This document shows, in pieces, positions 1 to 8,505 of a stretch of DNA of 64,000 bases. The notes under the pieces were generated by a model. That model made no database searches. It saw only the letters and a list, made by a program, of their open reading frames with translations, and was not told the origin of the DNA. The DNA comes from Hellea sp. (GTDB lineage: Bacteria; Pseudomonadota; Alphaproteobacteria; Caulobacterales; Maricaulaceae). The stretch covers positions 115,538 to 179,537 of the forward strand of contig JAHDEZ010000002.1 in NCBI GenBank assembly GCA_020628425.1, read 5' to 3'. Numbering within the stretch: position 1 is the stretch's first letter; every line of letters starts with the position of its first letter. A program made the translations under genes and the position numbers.

Positions 1-868
1 ACACATGGTTCTCTGGTACTTCCAGAACATCCGTATTGTCATGAGGCAGTTTCTCATGGCGCACCTGACCAGACGTTCGAGATTTATGTACAATATAGCT
101 GTCTCCACGTTCATAAATCAAATGCGGTTCTTCTTCGCCATCAAACTGCTCTTCATAGACCTTAACGTTTAACCGAGATTTGTCTTTATAAGCGTGATAA
201 CTTCGTTCGTCGATCTCGGTACGCTCAATCTGTTTGTCATTAATATATAAACGACCATTTCGCATGACAATCTTGTCGCCAGGAAGCCCAACAACGCGCT
301 TGATCATGACAATTTTCTGATAAGGATGGCGGAAAACCACAACATCACCCCGCTTTGGCAAGCGAGAGAAAATGCGCCCTTCTGGCAGTGGAATATGATG
401 CAATCCTAATGGAAGAGAATGACGGGAATAACCATAAGCATATTTAGCGGCATAAAGATGATCCCCGACCTCTAATGTAGGCTGCATGCTCTCACTAGGA
501 ATTTTGTAGTGACCAAAAATAGTGGTCCAGAAGACAATCAAAAAGGCAGCCAACTTCAACAGAAATGGAATCTCAGCCACGATTTTTTGACCCAGCGTAC
601 GATTATCTTCTTCATTCTTTTCGTCTTTGGGTTTTTTCTTTTTCTTACGCTTAGATTTCGGCTCTTCTTCTACCAACTCTTCGTGCGTTTTCTCATCCGG
701 CTTGTCCTCGGACTTATCTTGCCCTTTATCGTTTTTTTCCTCGGGCTTTTCAGCGTCATCCCCAGCCCTTTCCTCAACGACATCCTTATCCATCACGGGT
801 TCGTTTTCAGCTTCGGCCGTTTTCTTGGGATCCAGATCGTCTTCAGGATTATTTGTTTCGCCAGTCAT
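1..868 (-). CDS. lepB: Signal peptidase I, C-terminus cut by window edge
   Basis: Membrane protease that removes signal peptides from exported proteins. About 289 residues are visible; the 3' end lies beyond base 1. The start is the ATG at 868-866. A highly charged Glu/Lys/Asp-rich segment of about 90 residues precedes the single transmembrane helix (LLKLAAFLIVFWTTIF). Then come the catalytic serine in IPSESMQPTL and the general-base lysine in VMIKRVVGLPGD, the two diagnostic S26 family motifs. The long low-complexity cytoplasmic N-terminus is unusual for LepB. The gene is divergent from the t6A synthase gene. Confidence 0.93.
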   Translation of the reverse strand, partial: MTGETNNPEDDLDPKKTAEAENEPVMDKDVVEERAGDDAEKPEEKNDKGQDKSEDKPDEKTHEELVEEEPKSKRKKKKKPKDEKNEEDNRTLGQKIVAEIPFLLKLAAFLIVFWTTIFGHYKIPSESMQPTLEVGDHLYAAKYAYGYSRHSLPLGLHHIPLPEGRIFSRLPKRGDVVVFRHPYQKIVMIKRVVGLPGDKIVMRNGRLYINDKQIERTEIDERSYHAYKDKSRLNVKVYEEQFDGEEEPHLIYERGDSYIVHKSRTSGQVRHEKLPHDNTDVLEVPENHV

Positions 869-979
869 GAAAAGAGCTAATTCCTGCTTTTGATGTAAAA
901 TCAAGTTAGATATTTTTCATGAAAGGCCTTATAGGCAAGGCCCTGCTGACGCAAACGGTTTTACAAGAGAAAGGCTGAC

Positions 980-1921
980 TTGCCTAAAATTGCGAACATA
1001 ACGTCAAAAAACCTGGAAGAGGCCGCCGAGATTTTAACTTCTGGCGGGCTTGTCGCTTTGCCGACAGAAACCGTCTACGGCTTGGCAGCCCATGCCCTGC
1101 AGGACAAAGCGGTACGGCGTGTTTACGCTGTCAAAGGCCGACCGTCACATAATCCGCTGATTGTCCATATTATGGATTCAGCCCATGCTGAGCATTGGGC
1201 AAAGGTGAACTCTATGGCCCGCACTCTCATTCAGGCCTTCTGGCCCGGCCCACTCACTTTAGTGCTTCCTAAATCGAGCAGATCTGTAAGCCGAATTGCG
1301 GGTGCCGAGTTAGAAACAGTTGCGCTCCGTTGTCCGAAAACAACGTGGGCAACAGCATTTAAAAATTTCGGTTTTGACGGACCCTTAGTTATGCCAAGCG
1401 CCAATCGTTCTGGTCATGTCAGTCCAACAACCGCTCAACACGTCGCAGACGATCTTGGCGACAAGGTCGACATGATATTAGACGGCGGCGAATGTCAAAA
1501 CGGTATTGAGTCCACTGTTCTAAAAATCGAAGAAGATCATGCGATCGTTTTACGTCCGGGCGCCATCCCGGCAGAAGAATTCGTGCCCTTTATTTCCGAC
1601 CTAAGACTGGCATCAAAACCGGGCAAACTTATCGCGCCCGGCATGATGAAAAGCCATTATGCTCCCAAAGCCCATGTCAGGCTCGATGCCACAAACAAAC
1701 GAGCAGGAGAGAATTACATTGCTTTTGGCCCGACAGATTTGGAAGCCGATTTCAACATTTCACCGACCGGCGATTTGAAAGAAGCCGCTCGCAACCTCTA
1801 TAGTGCCTTGCGGCTATTGGACAATAAGGATGTCATCGCTGTCGCGCCTGTTCCTACAGAAGGATTAGGCGCTGCTATTAATGACAGGCTCAGACGTGCC
1901 GCGGCGAATAAGGAGCATTAG
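980..1921 (+). CDS. L-threonylcarbamoyladenylate synthase (Sua5/TsaC)
   Basis: Makes threonylcarbamoyl-AMP from threonine, bicarbonate and ATP, the first step of t6A37 modification of ANN-decoding tRNAs. The 313 residues carry the YrdC core (PTETVYGLAAHA near residue 28, KGRPSHNPLIVHI, PSANRSGHVSPT) and a C-terminal Sua5 domain (APGMMKSHYAPKA), so this is the long Sua5 form. The start is TTG at 980, preceded by a GAGAAAGG ribosome binding site. The stop lies 3 bases before the next gene, so the two are probably cotranscribed. Confidence 0.93.
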   Translation: MPKIANITSKNLEEAAEILTSGGLVALPTETVYGLAAHALQDKAVRRVYAVKGRPSHNPLIVHIMDSAHAEHWAKVNSMARTLIQAFWPGPLTLVLPKSSRSVSRIAGAELETVALRCPKTTWATAFKNFGFDGPLVMPSANRSGHVSPTTAQHVADDLGDKVDMILDGGECQNGIESTVLKIEEDHAIVLRPGAIPAEEFVPFISDLRLASKPGKLIAPGMMKSHYAPKAHVRLDATNKRAGENYIAFGPTDLEADFNISPTGDLKEAARNLYSALRLLDNKDVIAVAPVPTEGLGAAINDRLRRAAANKEH

Positions 1922-1924
1922 GTT

Positions 1925-3307
1925 ATGGGTGTCGCCAAGCTAAAATCTGCTCTGTCGGACAACGCCTGGACAGACGACCCGGATATCATCGCACCTTGGT
2001 TGGTAGAATGGCGGGAGAAATATTTCGGCAATACGCCCCTTATGGTCATGCCCGAAACCACAGAAGAGGTCGTAAAAATTGTTAATATCTGCCGGGACGC
2101 CGGATTGAAAATTGTGCCCCAAGGCGGCAATACTGGGCTTGTGGGCGGTCAAACGCCTCAAGGCGAAATCCTGTTATCGACACGGCGTCTAAATCGGATC
2201 CGCTCGGTCAATCCAGTCACTAATGCTTTGGTGGCTGAAGCCGGTGTGACATTGCAAAATATACAAGGCGCGGCCGATGACGCCAAACGAAAGTTTCCGC
2301 TTTCCCTCGCATCACAAGGATCTTGCACCATCGGCGGCAATCTATCTACCAATGCTGGCGGCGTTCATGTGGTCAAATACGGCACAACCAAAGACCTAGT
2401 ATTCGGCGTCGAGGCCGTTCTGCCAAGTGGCCAAATTTACCATGGCCTGACCGATTTGCGAAAAGACAATACGGGTTATGACTTGTCTCGATTATTTCTC
2501 GGCGCCGAAGGCACGCTTGGGGTTATTACCGCCGCCAGTCTGAAACTATTTCCCAAACCGGGCCATTTACAACGGGCCATGGTTGGATTGAGCTCGCCTG
2601 CTGACGCTATGAAATTGCTCGAGCAGTGCCGACAGGGCAACAGTCTGACAATGTTCGAGGTCATGCCCTTGATCGGATTGGAACTTGTTTTAAAGCATAT
2701 TCAACACCAGAGAGATCCTTTTGACGCGCCCTACCCGTGGTATGCCCTGATTGATTGGGAAGTCGGCGATGAGGCCATGGGACTTCACCTGGCCGAAACA
2801 ACATTGACGTCCGCGTTAGAACAAAACCTCATCCAGGACGCAGTCATCGCCCAATCAGAAACCCAAGCCGCCAGTCTCCTGGCCTTGCGGGAAAATATGT
2901 CCGCCGCACAGAAGTTCAATGGCGGTTCAATCAAACAGGATATCACCATACCCCTCGACCATATTCCGGAGTTTTTTATAATTGCCGATAAAGAGATGGA
3001 AAAGCTTATTCCCGGATGCCGACCGGTCGGGTTCGGTCACTTTGGGGATGGCAATATTCATTACAATATCGCCCAACCTGAGGGGGCCGTTAAAGAAAAA
3101 TTTCTTTCCCATTGGAACGAAATTTCCGAAGCCGTATTTGATATCGTCGATCGGTTTGGCGGATCTATTTCTGCTGAACATGGTATTGGCATCATGAAGC
3201 GGGAAACTTTGGCCCGCCGTGCCGATCCTGGCAAAATGGCGTTGTTGCGAGCCGTCAAAAACGCGATCGACCCAACGAATATGATGAACCCGAGAGTGAT
3301 GATTTAG
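1925..3307 (+). CDS. FAD-binding D-2-hydroxyacid dehydrogenase (GlcD/D2HGDH-like)
   Basis: Flavoprotein of the VAO/GlcD superfamily that oxidises D-2-hydroxy acids such as D-2-hydroxyglutarate or D-lactate. Its 460 residues fit the family. The PP-loop FAD motif GGNTGLVGGQTP is near residue 67, GGNLSTNAGG follows, and the C-terminal cap has the metal/substrate motif GFGHFGDGNIHYN and EHGIGIMKRE. No Fe-S domain is present. D-2-hydroxyglutarate dehydrogenase is the best guess from overall pattern, but the substrate cannot be fixed from sequence. It follows the sua5 gene by 3 bases. Confidence 0.88.
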   Translation: MGVAKLKSALSDNAWTDDPDIIAPWLVEWREKYFGNTPLMVMPETTEEVVKIVNICRDAGLKIVPQGGNTGLVGGQTPQGEILLSTRRLNRIRSVNPVTNALVAEAGVTLQNIQGAADDAKRKFPLSLASQGSCTIGGNLSTNAGGVHVVKYGTTKDLVFGVEAVLPSGQIYHGLTDLRKDNTGYDLSRLFLGAEGTLGVITAASLKLFPKPGHLQRAMVGLSSPADAMKLLEQCRQGNSLTMFEVMPLIGLELVLKHIQHQRDPFDAPYPWYALIDWEVGDEAMGLHLAETTLTSALEQNLIQDAVIAQSETQAASLLALRENMSAAQKFNGGSIKQDITIPLDHIPEFFIIADKEMEKLIPGCRPVGFGHFGDGNIHYNIAQPEGAVKEKFLSHWNEISEAVFDIVDRFGGSISAEHGIGIMKRETLARRADPGKMALLRAVKNAIDPTNMMNPRVMI

Positions 3308-3315
3308 CGTCTTGT

Positions 3316-3468
3316 TTAACCGCCTTCGCAGTTGAATCGTTTTTTGTATTCCCCTAAGGGCTCTAAGCCGACTTGTGCTCTGAGCTCATCAACGCGGTCA
3401 GGTTGCTCTAATCGAATTCGTTGCCAGCCATTTTCCTTACATTGCCCTTGAGTACCATAGCGTTGCAA
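3316..3468 (-). pseudogene. Coding-like 3' remnant, 50 codons
   Basis: Minus-strand open frame from a TTG at 3468 to the TAA at 3318-3316, just after a TAG in the same frame (3477-3475). The peptide is soluble and charged (ends LEPLGEYKKRFNCEGG) and looks like the C-terminal end of a normal protein. It starts about where the neighbouring truncated M50B gene stops resembling its paralogue, and overlaps that gene in another frame. I read it as the leftover end of another gene at a recombination junction; it could instead be a short real gene. The family is not recognised. Confidence 0.35.
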
Positions 3469-3763
3469 ACGTTCCTAAAAGACTACCCCATAAAAAAGCA
3501 CCAACATATCCCGCATTACCGATCAAAAATGAGCTACCACCATTACGAATAATATGACCGGACAAGTCGGTGTTAACGACGAACTCCCGCATCTGACCAC
3601 CCGTCAATATCGTTGCAATCGCATGTGAAGCTTCATGGAAGAAAACCATCAGCAACCGTAAAGGATACAAAACCGGTCCAGCCCAAAAAAAATACAATGG
3701 ACACAATACAATTAGCAACATGACCAGTCTGTTCAGAGCCTCACGGTTAGTAGACCAAATCAC
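3437..3763 (-). CDS. Truncated M50B-like membrane metalloprotease (second copy)
   Basis: A 108-residue copy of the N-terminal half of the preceding gene. Starting at the GTG 3763-3761, which overlaps the upstream stop as GTGA, puts HEASH at residues 43-47, exactly where HEISH lies in the full paralogue. It keeps two hydrophobic segments and a matching GNAGYVGAFLWGSLL (paralogue SSGYVGSCLFGAIL), then ends abruptly at residue 108 against 221. The zinc-binding HExxH is intact but the later helices are missing, so it may be a decayed duplicate. Confidence 0.65.
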   Translation of the reverse strand: MIWSTNREALNRLVMLLIVLCPLYFFWAGPVLYPLRLLMVFFHEASHAIATILTGGQMREFVVNTDLSGHIIRNGGSSFLIGNAGYVGAFLWGSLLGTFATLWYSRAM

Positions 3764-4425
3764 CGTACAGACCTGTAAAGCGTGAAAACTATCACAAGAG
3801 CAGACACAAGGATCCAAACCCAACCCCAGACCCAGGCCGTGCCGCCCACGGACTCAGCGAGCATTGCTGCATCTGTGCGTAAATGAGGGTTTTTAATGAC
3901 CCCTTGATAAACGTCATATACTGGGAACAACATGCTCGTCAGCCCGATAAATCGGATAAGATAATCACAGAAAATTTGCGGGGCAAATTTAGCAATTAAG
4001 AGTGAAGCGGCCGCAATTAACAAACCTGAAATCCACGCAAATTCATTGCCATTTAACGCATATGTCAAAGCCAGAATACCAACCCCAAAAAGCCCCAAAA
4101 TCCAGCGGTCGAGATCCGATTTTGCTGCGACTAAGAACAATATTGCACCGAATAGACATGACCCCACATAACCCGAAGAGAAAATCACGAATTTTGACCC
4201 GCCATAGCCAGGCAAAGTACCAGAGGTATCGGCGTGAATATTCATCTCAATCACTGAACCACCTGTGATCAGAAAACCTATGGCATGTGATATTTCATGC
4301 AAGAAAGTGGTAATTAACTCAAATGGATACATTACCTTTGTCCCCCACAAAAAATAAGCTGCAGCAACCAATCCAGTTAACACAATTAACTGCTTGAAGG
4401 TCGGGTGTTTTGCGGAGAAGTCCAT
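3760..4425 (-). CDS. M50B-like integral membrane zinc metalloprotease
   Basis: Polytopic membrane protein of 221 residues with HEISH at residues 43-47 at the end of a helix (FELITTFLHEISHAIGFLITGG), the pattern of the peptidase M50B-like family. Roughly six hydrophobic segments follow. No PDZ domain is seen, unlike RseP. These proteins are presumed intramembrane or membrane-bound proteases, and their substrates are generally unknown. The stop overlaps the GTG of a truncated duplicate (GTGA), so the pair is translationally coupled. The start is ATG at 4425. Confidence 0.75.
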   Translation of the reverse strand: MDFSAKHPTFKQLIVLTGLVAAAYFLWGTKVMYPFELITTFLHEISHAIGFLITGGSVIEMNIHADTSGTLPGYGGSKFVIFSSGYVGSCLFGAILFLVAAKSDLDRWILGLFGVGILALTYALNGNEFAWISGLLIAAASLLIAKFAPQIFCDYLIRFIGLTSMLFPVYDVYQGVIKNPHLRTDAAMLAESVGGTAWVWGWVWILVSALVIVFTLYRSVR

Positions 4426-4463
4426 GATTCTTCATACCTCAAATAAATGTGACCTCAATAGTT

Positions 4464-4492
4464 TTGACTTCATTGCGTGTCACCCCTATATC
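4464..4492 (+). promoter_or_regulatory. Promoter of yaaA
   Basis: TTGACT (4464-4469), a 17-base spacer and TATATC (4487-4492), close to the alphaproteobacterial housekeeping consensus (CTTGAC-N17-CTATAT). It sits about 55 bases before the yaaA start, which has the strong AGGAGG ribosome binding site near 4532. Confidence 0.6.
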
Positions 4493-4545
4493 CCTCTTCG
4501 TACCCACGCGTACAGACAACCCGTCGACGTTAGGAGGAAACAGAT

Positions 4546-5331
4546 ATGTTGACACTTTTATCCCCTGCCAAAAAAATGAAATTCGATCCGGCTGAGACCC
4601 AGTTGGAAATGACACCGCTTTTGCTTCCCAAGGACACAAAAGAGATTGCCACAGTTGCCAAAAAGCAGTCTGCAGCTGACCTGAAAAAGCTCATGCATTT
4701 GTCCGATAATCTTGCCAATCTGAATGCAGAGCGCTTCAAGGCGTTTAATCTAGACGGAAAGAGCAATAGCGCCACCGCCGCCGGTCTCACCTTTGATGGC
4801 GATGTCTATTGGGGCCTGGCCGCTCGTACATGGTCTGATGATGATCTGTCATATGCACAGGATCATTTGCGCATTCTCTCTGGTCTCTATGGTGTTCTGC
4901 GTCCCATGGATGCTATTCAGCCCTACCGCCTGGAAATGGGGACACGGCTTGAGAATAAACGCGGTAAAAACCTCTATCAATTCTGGGGCACAAAAATCGC
5001 CGATACGCTGAATACACATTTGGATGGTCACACAGATCAGACGATCGTCAATCTGGCGTCCAATGAATATTTCAAGGCCGTCGACAAACAGGTCTTGGGC
5101 CGCGAAGTAGTCGAGGCCAAGTTTTTGAACATCAAAGACGGTAAAGCCCGTAATTTGCAATATTACGCCAAATTTGGTCGTGGTCTTATGGCCAGATGGA
5201 TCATGCAGAACCGCATTGAAAACGCTGATGATCTACGCGGCTTTGATTTGGAAGATTATAAGCTGGATAGTAGTCTGTCCGAGGGCAGCACGCTGGTCTT
5301 CACACGGAAACAGCCCCCGCCGAAGAAGTAG
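4546..5331 (+). CDS. yaaA: Peroxide stress protein YaaA (UPF0246)
   Basis: Cytosolic DUF328/UPF0246 protein of 261 residues, the usual length. The family N-terminus LLSPAKKM is present, followed by SDNLANLN and a Lys/Arg-rich C-terminal half with NLASNEYFKAV. In E. coli YaaA lowers intracellular free iron and limits Fenton damage during H2O2 stress. ATG 4546 follows AGGAGG. The gene has its own promoter and converges on the SRAP gene with no intergenic bases, so no separate terminator is seen. Confidence 0.93.
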   Translation: MLTLLSPAKKMKFDPAETQLEMTPLLLPKDTKEIATVAKKQSAADLKKLMHLSDNLANLNAERFKAFNLDGKSNSATAAGLTFDGDVYWGLAARTWSDDDLSYAQDHLRILSGLYGVLRPMDAIQPYRLEMGTRLENKRGKNLYQFWGTKIADTLNTHLDGHTDQTIVNLASNEYFKAVDKQVLGREVVEAKFLNIKDGKARNLQYYAKFGRGLMARWIMQNRIENADDLRGFDLEDYKLDSSLSEGSTLVFTRKQPPPKK

Positions 5332-6000
5332 CTAAACCGCATCCAGCAAATGCGGCCCTTGCGCCCTACCGGAATTAACCTCATCTGAAACTTCATACCA
5401 GGTGAGGTCATCGGATGCTTTCATATCCTGAAGGATTTTATCGGGCTTACTGTCCCAATCCATCCAATTATCCCAGTCCGCCTCATCGAGGCGGACGGGC
5501 ATGCGGTGGTGGAGATGTTTCATATCGCCAACAGCTGCTGTGGTAAGCATAGTGGCTGACAGAAGTGTAATCCCCTCATCCACACGCCATTGGTCCCAAA
5601 GTCCTGCGACAACCGTAAAGTCCCTGTCCTTTTCACGAATAAAGAACGGCCGCTTCGCGCCTTCATAGCGATCCCATTCATACCAGCCATTCATGGGAAT
5701 AAGGCATCGACGTCTGCGAAACGGCGTTCTGAAACTGGGCTTTTCATGAGCCGTCTCGACCCGCGCATTAAACATGGGCCTACCTTCGGGCGGTGATTTC
5801 TTCCAGTGAGGATGCAATCCCCAGCGCATGGGAACGACTTTGGGTGTGCGCTTTCCATCAAGTGCCACTACCGGAATGACCGTTCCTGGGGAAATATTGT
5901 AATTCGGTTCCCAGTCCCATAGCCCGTCATCGCCGATGACAGCATTAAAAAGGCCAGCAATTTCGGTCAGATTTTTATGGAGAGTAAAACGTCCACACAT
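5332..6000 (-). CDS. SRAP domain protein (YedK/HMCES-like)
   Basis: SOS-response-associated peptidase family, 222 residues. Members form a thiazolidine crosslink through Cys2 with abasic sites in single-stranded DNA and shield them. The start MCGRFTL exposes Cys2 after Met removal. Also present are FNARVE (conserved Asn), GWYEWD (conserved Glu) and HHRMPVRL (conserved His), the complete active site. The ATG overlaps the stop of the upstream BLUF gene (TAATG at 6002-5998), so translation is coupled. No LexA-type box is visible upstream. Confidence 0.93.
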   Translation of the reverse strand: MCGRFTLHKNLTEIAGLFNAVIGDDGLWDWEPNYNISPGTVIPVVALDGKRTPKVVPMRWGLHPHWKKSPPEGRPMFNARVETAHEKPSFRTPFRRRRCLIPMNGWYEWDRYEGAKRPFFIREKDRDFTVVAGLWDQWRVDEGITLLSATMLTTAAVGDMKHLHHRMPVRLDEADWDNWMDWDSKPDKILQDMKASDDLTWYEVSDEVNSGRAQGPHLLDAV

Positions 6001-6434
6001 TAATCAGTGCTTCCAAGCCGTAATTTATTGTCTCTAAGAAATTTAAAAAACGTAACGCCCCGCGTCTCTGTATCGTTTTCAGTTTGAGCCAAGCGCGCCT
6101 CACATTCTTTCCAAGCATGCTCAAGTTCCGCTCCGGTCAACGGAGACAAAAATTGATACCCCATATACCAATCATTGAAACTTCGTTCGCGTATTTCCCC
6201 TGAATAGATTTGCTCTATGTGACCATGACGACTATCACTCAGAATTTTGGAATAGGTTGCCTCGATCTGTGTAACGGGCCCCTCCAAAATCTGGATGAAA
6301 ACCTTTCCGTCAAAACACAACATTCCGGTTAATTGGTTTTCAGCGTTTTTTGAACGAGACTTTTCCAACAAAGCGTCCATCATGGACCTATCAAACCCAA
6401 AATTAGCCTCGCTCTTGTAAATCAGTTCAATCAA
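6000..6434 (-). CDS. BLUF-domain blue-light sensor, short single-domain type
   Basis: A 144-residue protein that is almost entirely a BLUF domain. These bind FAD and switch the hydrogen-bond network around it under blue light. Photocycle residues are present: Tyr6 and Ser8 (YKS), Asn30/Asn33, Gln48 in FIQILEGP, and the Trp/Met pair in DWYMGY. No output domain is attached, so the signal must pass to a partner. It is first in a coupled pair with the SRAP gene (TAATG overlap), linking light sensing with DNA-damage protection by context. Confidence 0.9.
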   Translation of the reverse strand: MIELIYKSEANFGFDRSMMDALLEKSRSKNAENQLTGMLCFDGKVFIQILEGPVTQIEATYSKILSDSRHGHIEQIYSGEIRERSFNDWYMGYQFLSPLTGAELEHAWKECEARLAQTENDTETRGVTFFKFLRDNKLRLGSTD

Positions 6435-6481
6435 GATAAACCCCCAAATGAGACCTAATCATAAAAGGAAAAACCGAGCTC

Positions 6482-6898
6482 ATGCAAGCGATAGAATGCG
6501 TCGGCATAGTTTGTTTTCGCGGCACTGAAGTCCTGCTGATCCAACGCGGGAAAGAACCTCGGAAAGGGCAATGGTCCATCCCTGGTGGTCGCATTGAACC
6601 CGGAGAAAGTGAAGTGCGTGCCGCCCATCGCGAGCTTATGGAAGAAACTGGTATTTCAGCAAAGCTTTTGGGCAAAATTGAAACTATTGACGCCGACTTC
6701 GCCAAGGGGCCGTATCGGCTGCATGATTATCTGGCGGTCTGGCAAAGCGGCGACCCACAGGCTGGAGATGACGCTGCAGCGGCGGAGTTTGTTCCTCTTG
6801 GAACCATCGAACAACTGGGTATGTGGTCAGAGACTGTAAGGATTATTCAAAAGGCCAAAGTCATTTTGTCTGAAATTGAACATTCCAAAAAATGCTGA
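6482..6898 (+). CDS. Nudix hydrolase
   Basis: Hydrolyses a nucleoside diphosphate linked to another moiety. The Nudix box (GX5EX7REUXEEXGU) is complete at about residues 37-60, from GGRIEPGE to RELMEETG. With 138 residues it is a minimal single-domain enzyme; the substrate is unknown. It abuts the following gene (stop 6898, start 6899), an arrangement I associate with alphaproteobacterial Nudix/TIGR02301 pairs. The first ATG after the divergent BLUF promoter region is used. Confidence 0.9.
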   Translation: MQAIECVGIVCFRGTEVLLIQRGKEPRKGQWSIPGGRIEPGESEVRAAHRELMEETGISAKLLGKIETIDADFAKGPYRLHDYLAVWQSGDPQAGDDAAAAEFVPLGTIEQLGMWSETVRIIQKAKVILSEIEHSKKC

Positions 6899-7345
6899 AT
6901 GCGCTATTCTGTCTGCGTGAAACGACTCCTGTTCATATCAATATTGGCGATTACGCCCGCGGCCGCCAACGCTCAGGATGTGTCCGAAGACAGCCAGGCC
7001 GCTCGTGAGGAAGCCGAACTCAGAGTGGAAGCCGAAATGGAGAAATTGAATTCCATGGCCGAGGCTTTGTCGCTAAACTTGGGTCAGCTACACGCTCTGC
7101 GCACCATATGTTTTACAGAACAGGACCAAAAATGGCGTAGCTATGCTGGACAAATGATCGATTTGGAAGCTGGTGACGATTTGGAGCGCCGCCAAAATCT
7201 TATACAGGCCTTTAATAAAGGCTATTACATGGAAAAGGATCGGCATCAAAGCTGTGATCAACAAGTGCTCAACGACGTGGCCGCCATATCCAATAACGGA
7301 CGACAATTGGCCGGTATGCTGGGTGCCCCCTATCGTGAGGACTAA
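6899..7345 (+). CDS. TIGR02301-like secreted protein
   Basis: Exported protein of 148 residues of unknown function. A signal peptide ends near ANAQD (about residue 26), followed by a helical Glu-rich segment. The core resembles TIGR02301: LGQLHALRTIC, WRSYAGQMIDLE, then FNKGYY and a late Cys. The two cysteines could form a disulfide in the periplasm. The start directly abuts the Nudix stop and the stop abuts the next gene's start, so the genes form a tight operon. Confidence 0.7.
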   Translation: MRYSVCVKRLLFISILAITPAAANAQDVSEDSQAAREEAELRVEAEMEKLNSMAEALSLNLGQLHALRTICFTEQDQKWRSYAGQMIDLEAGDDLERRQNLIQAFNKGYYMEKDRHQSCDQQVLNDVAAISNNGRQLAGMLGAPYRED

Positions 7346-7762
7346 ATGCTCATTGTAAGACTTATACCGCTGGCCCTGGCTGCAACAGTTTTAATGGCCT
7401 GCGCCAAAGCCGTCACGGCGGCCCCTAAGGACGAAAAATCCATGTCCACACTCGCCGGCTCCGAATGGGGTGTTGAAGGCAATGATCTTCCTTTCGTTCA
7501 ATTTGGCTCCAAAGGTGAGATGAACGGCAATGGCGGCTGTAATAATTTCGGCGGCACTTATGAGATAAACGGCAGCCGTTTGATTATCGGTCCAATTATG
7601 AGCACAAAGAAAGCCTGCATGGGACCGGCCATGAATACGGAAACAGAATTTTTCACGGCCCTTCAAAAGGCTCATCATTTCGAGGCCACCCATAAACGAC
7701 TCGTGATATTTGATGCTAACAATACTGAAATCCTATCCCTGATTCGCAGAGACTGGGACTAA
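7346..7762 (+). CDS. META-domain lipoprotein (HslJ-like)
   Basis: Putative lipoprotein of 138 residues with lipobox LMAC near residue 19 and a META domain after it. Family signatures: LAGSEWGV, GNGGCNNFGGTYEI (core Gly-Cys-Asn motif) and STKKACMG. META proteins such as E. coli HslJ are envelope proteins linked to stress or antibiotic tolerance; the mechanism is unknown. It starts one base after the TIGR02301-like gene ends, and a second META lipoprotein lies two genes downstream. Confidence 0.85.
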   Translation: MLIVRLIPLALAATVLMACAKAVTAAPKDEKSMSTLAGSEWGVEGNDLPFVQFGSKGEMNGNGGCNNFGGTYEINGSRLIIGPIMSTKKACMGPAMNTETEFFTALQKAHHFEATHKRLVIFDANNTEILSLIRRDWD

Positions 7763-7787
7763 TTTCATATCAATGTGGGAGAACTAA

Positions 7788-8504
7788 ATGAAGAAACTTC
7801 TGATAACGGCCATTGCCTTAGGTTTGATGGGCAATGCTCAGGCTGGATTTCCAGTTCAGGACAAAATGACGTGTCCATTGGGCGGTAAGTCCTTTGAGGT
7901 CACTTCAACAGCATCCTGTTCATCCATGGGCGTCTATATGAACCTGCAATCGGTCACGTCCTGTGACTTCGTTACTCGACTACCACAATGTCCAGATAAC
8001 GGGCTCTGGGTTTACAAAGATTTTTCCGATGACGAATTAGAATTATTACCCGCAATTTTAGATTCTGAGAATTATAAATTGGCGGGTAGCATGTCCCGGT
8101 ATTATCAGGCCTATCTCATTGAACAGGCTCTTCCGGAACCTGATATGGTGACATCATTCTTCCTCCTGCAACAAGGTATTTGGTATGACCCGATTGAAGA
8201 AACGCTCGATGACCCAAAATTTTACGCGGCCTATGAGGCAACCCTGACACCCGCCTTAGATGACGAAGAACTCGAAAGTGCTGAATTTTATGAAGCCGCC
8301 CAAATCATGTATATGATCCATCACGGGGCCTTGGAAGAAGCCAATTATAAATACAAAGCTATTATTGTCGAAGATAAGTCAGACAATGAATATTATAAAT
8401 CCTATCTCAACGCTCTTAATTACTGTCTGGACAATCCCAGCGATGAAAACCTATGTTCTTTGCACTCGCCCTTGCGAGCCCACGAAGATAAGGAAAAGAA
8501 ATAG
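7788..8504 (+). CDS. Secreted protein, unknown function, Cys-rich N-terminal domain
   Basis: A 238-residue exported protein with a signal peptide ending around NAQA/G (residue 20). The mature N-terminus has spaced cysteines: CPLGGKSFEV, SCSS, SCDF, then LPQCPDNGLWVYKDFSDDEL. This recalls the paired CPxCG/CPxxG layout of DUF2225-like zinc-ribbon proteins, but the link is tentative. The rest is helical, Tyr- and Glu-rich, and could be repeat-like. It sits between two META lipoprotein genes in an apparent operon. The function is not known. Confidence 0.65.
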   Translation: MKKLLITAIALGLMGNAQAGFPVQDKMTCPLGGKSFEVTSTASCSSMGVYMNLQSVTSCDFVTRLPQCPDNGLWVYKDFSDDELELLPAILDSENYKLAGSMSRYYQAYLIEQALPEPDMVTSFFLLQQGIWYDPIEETLDDPKFYAAYEATLTPALDDEELESAEFYEAAQIMYMIHHGALEEANYKYKAIIVEDKSDNEYYKSYLNALNYCLDNPSDENLCSLHSPLRAHEDKEKK

Positions 8505-8505
8505 A

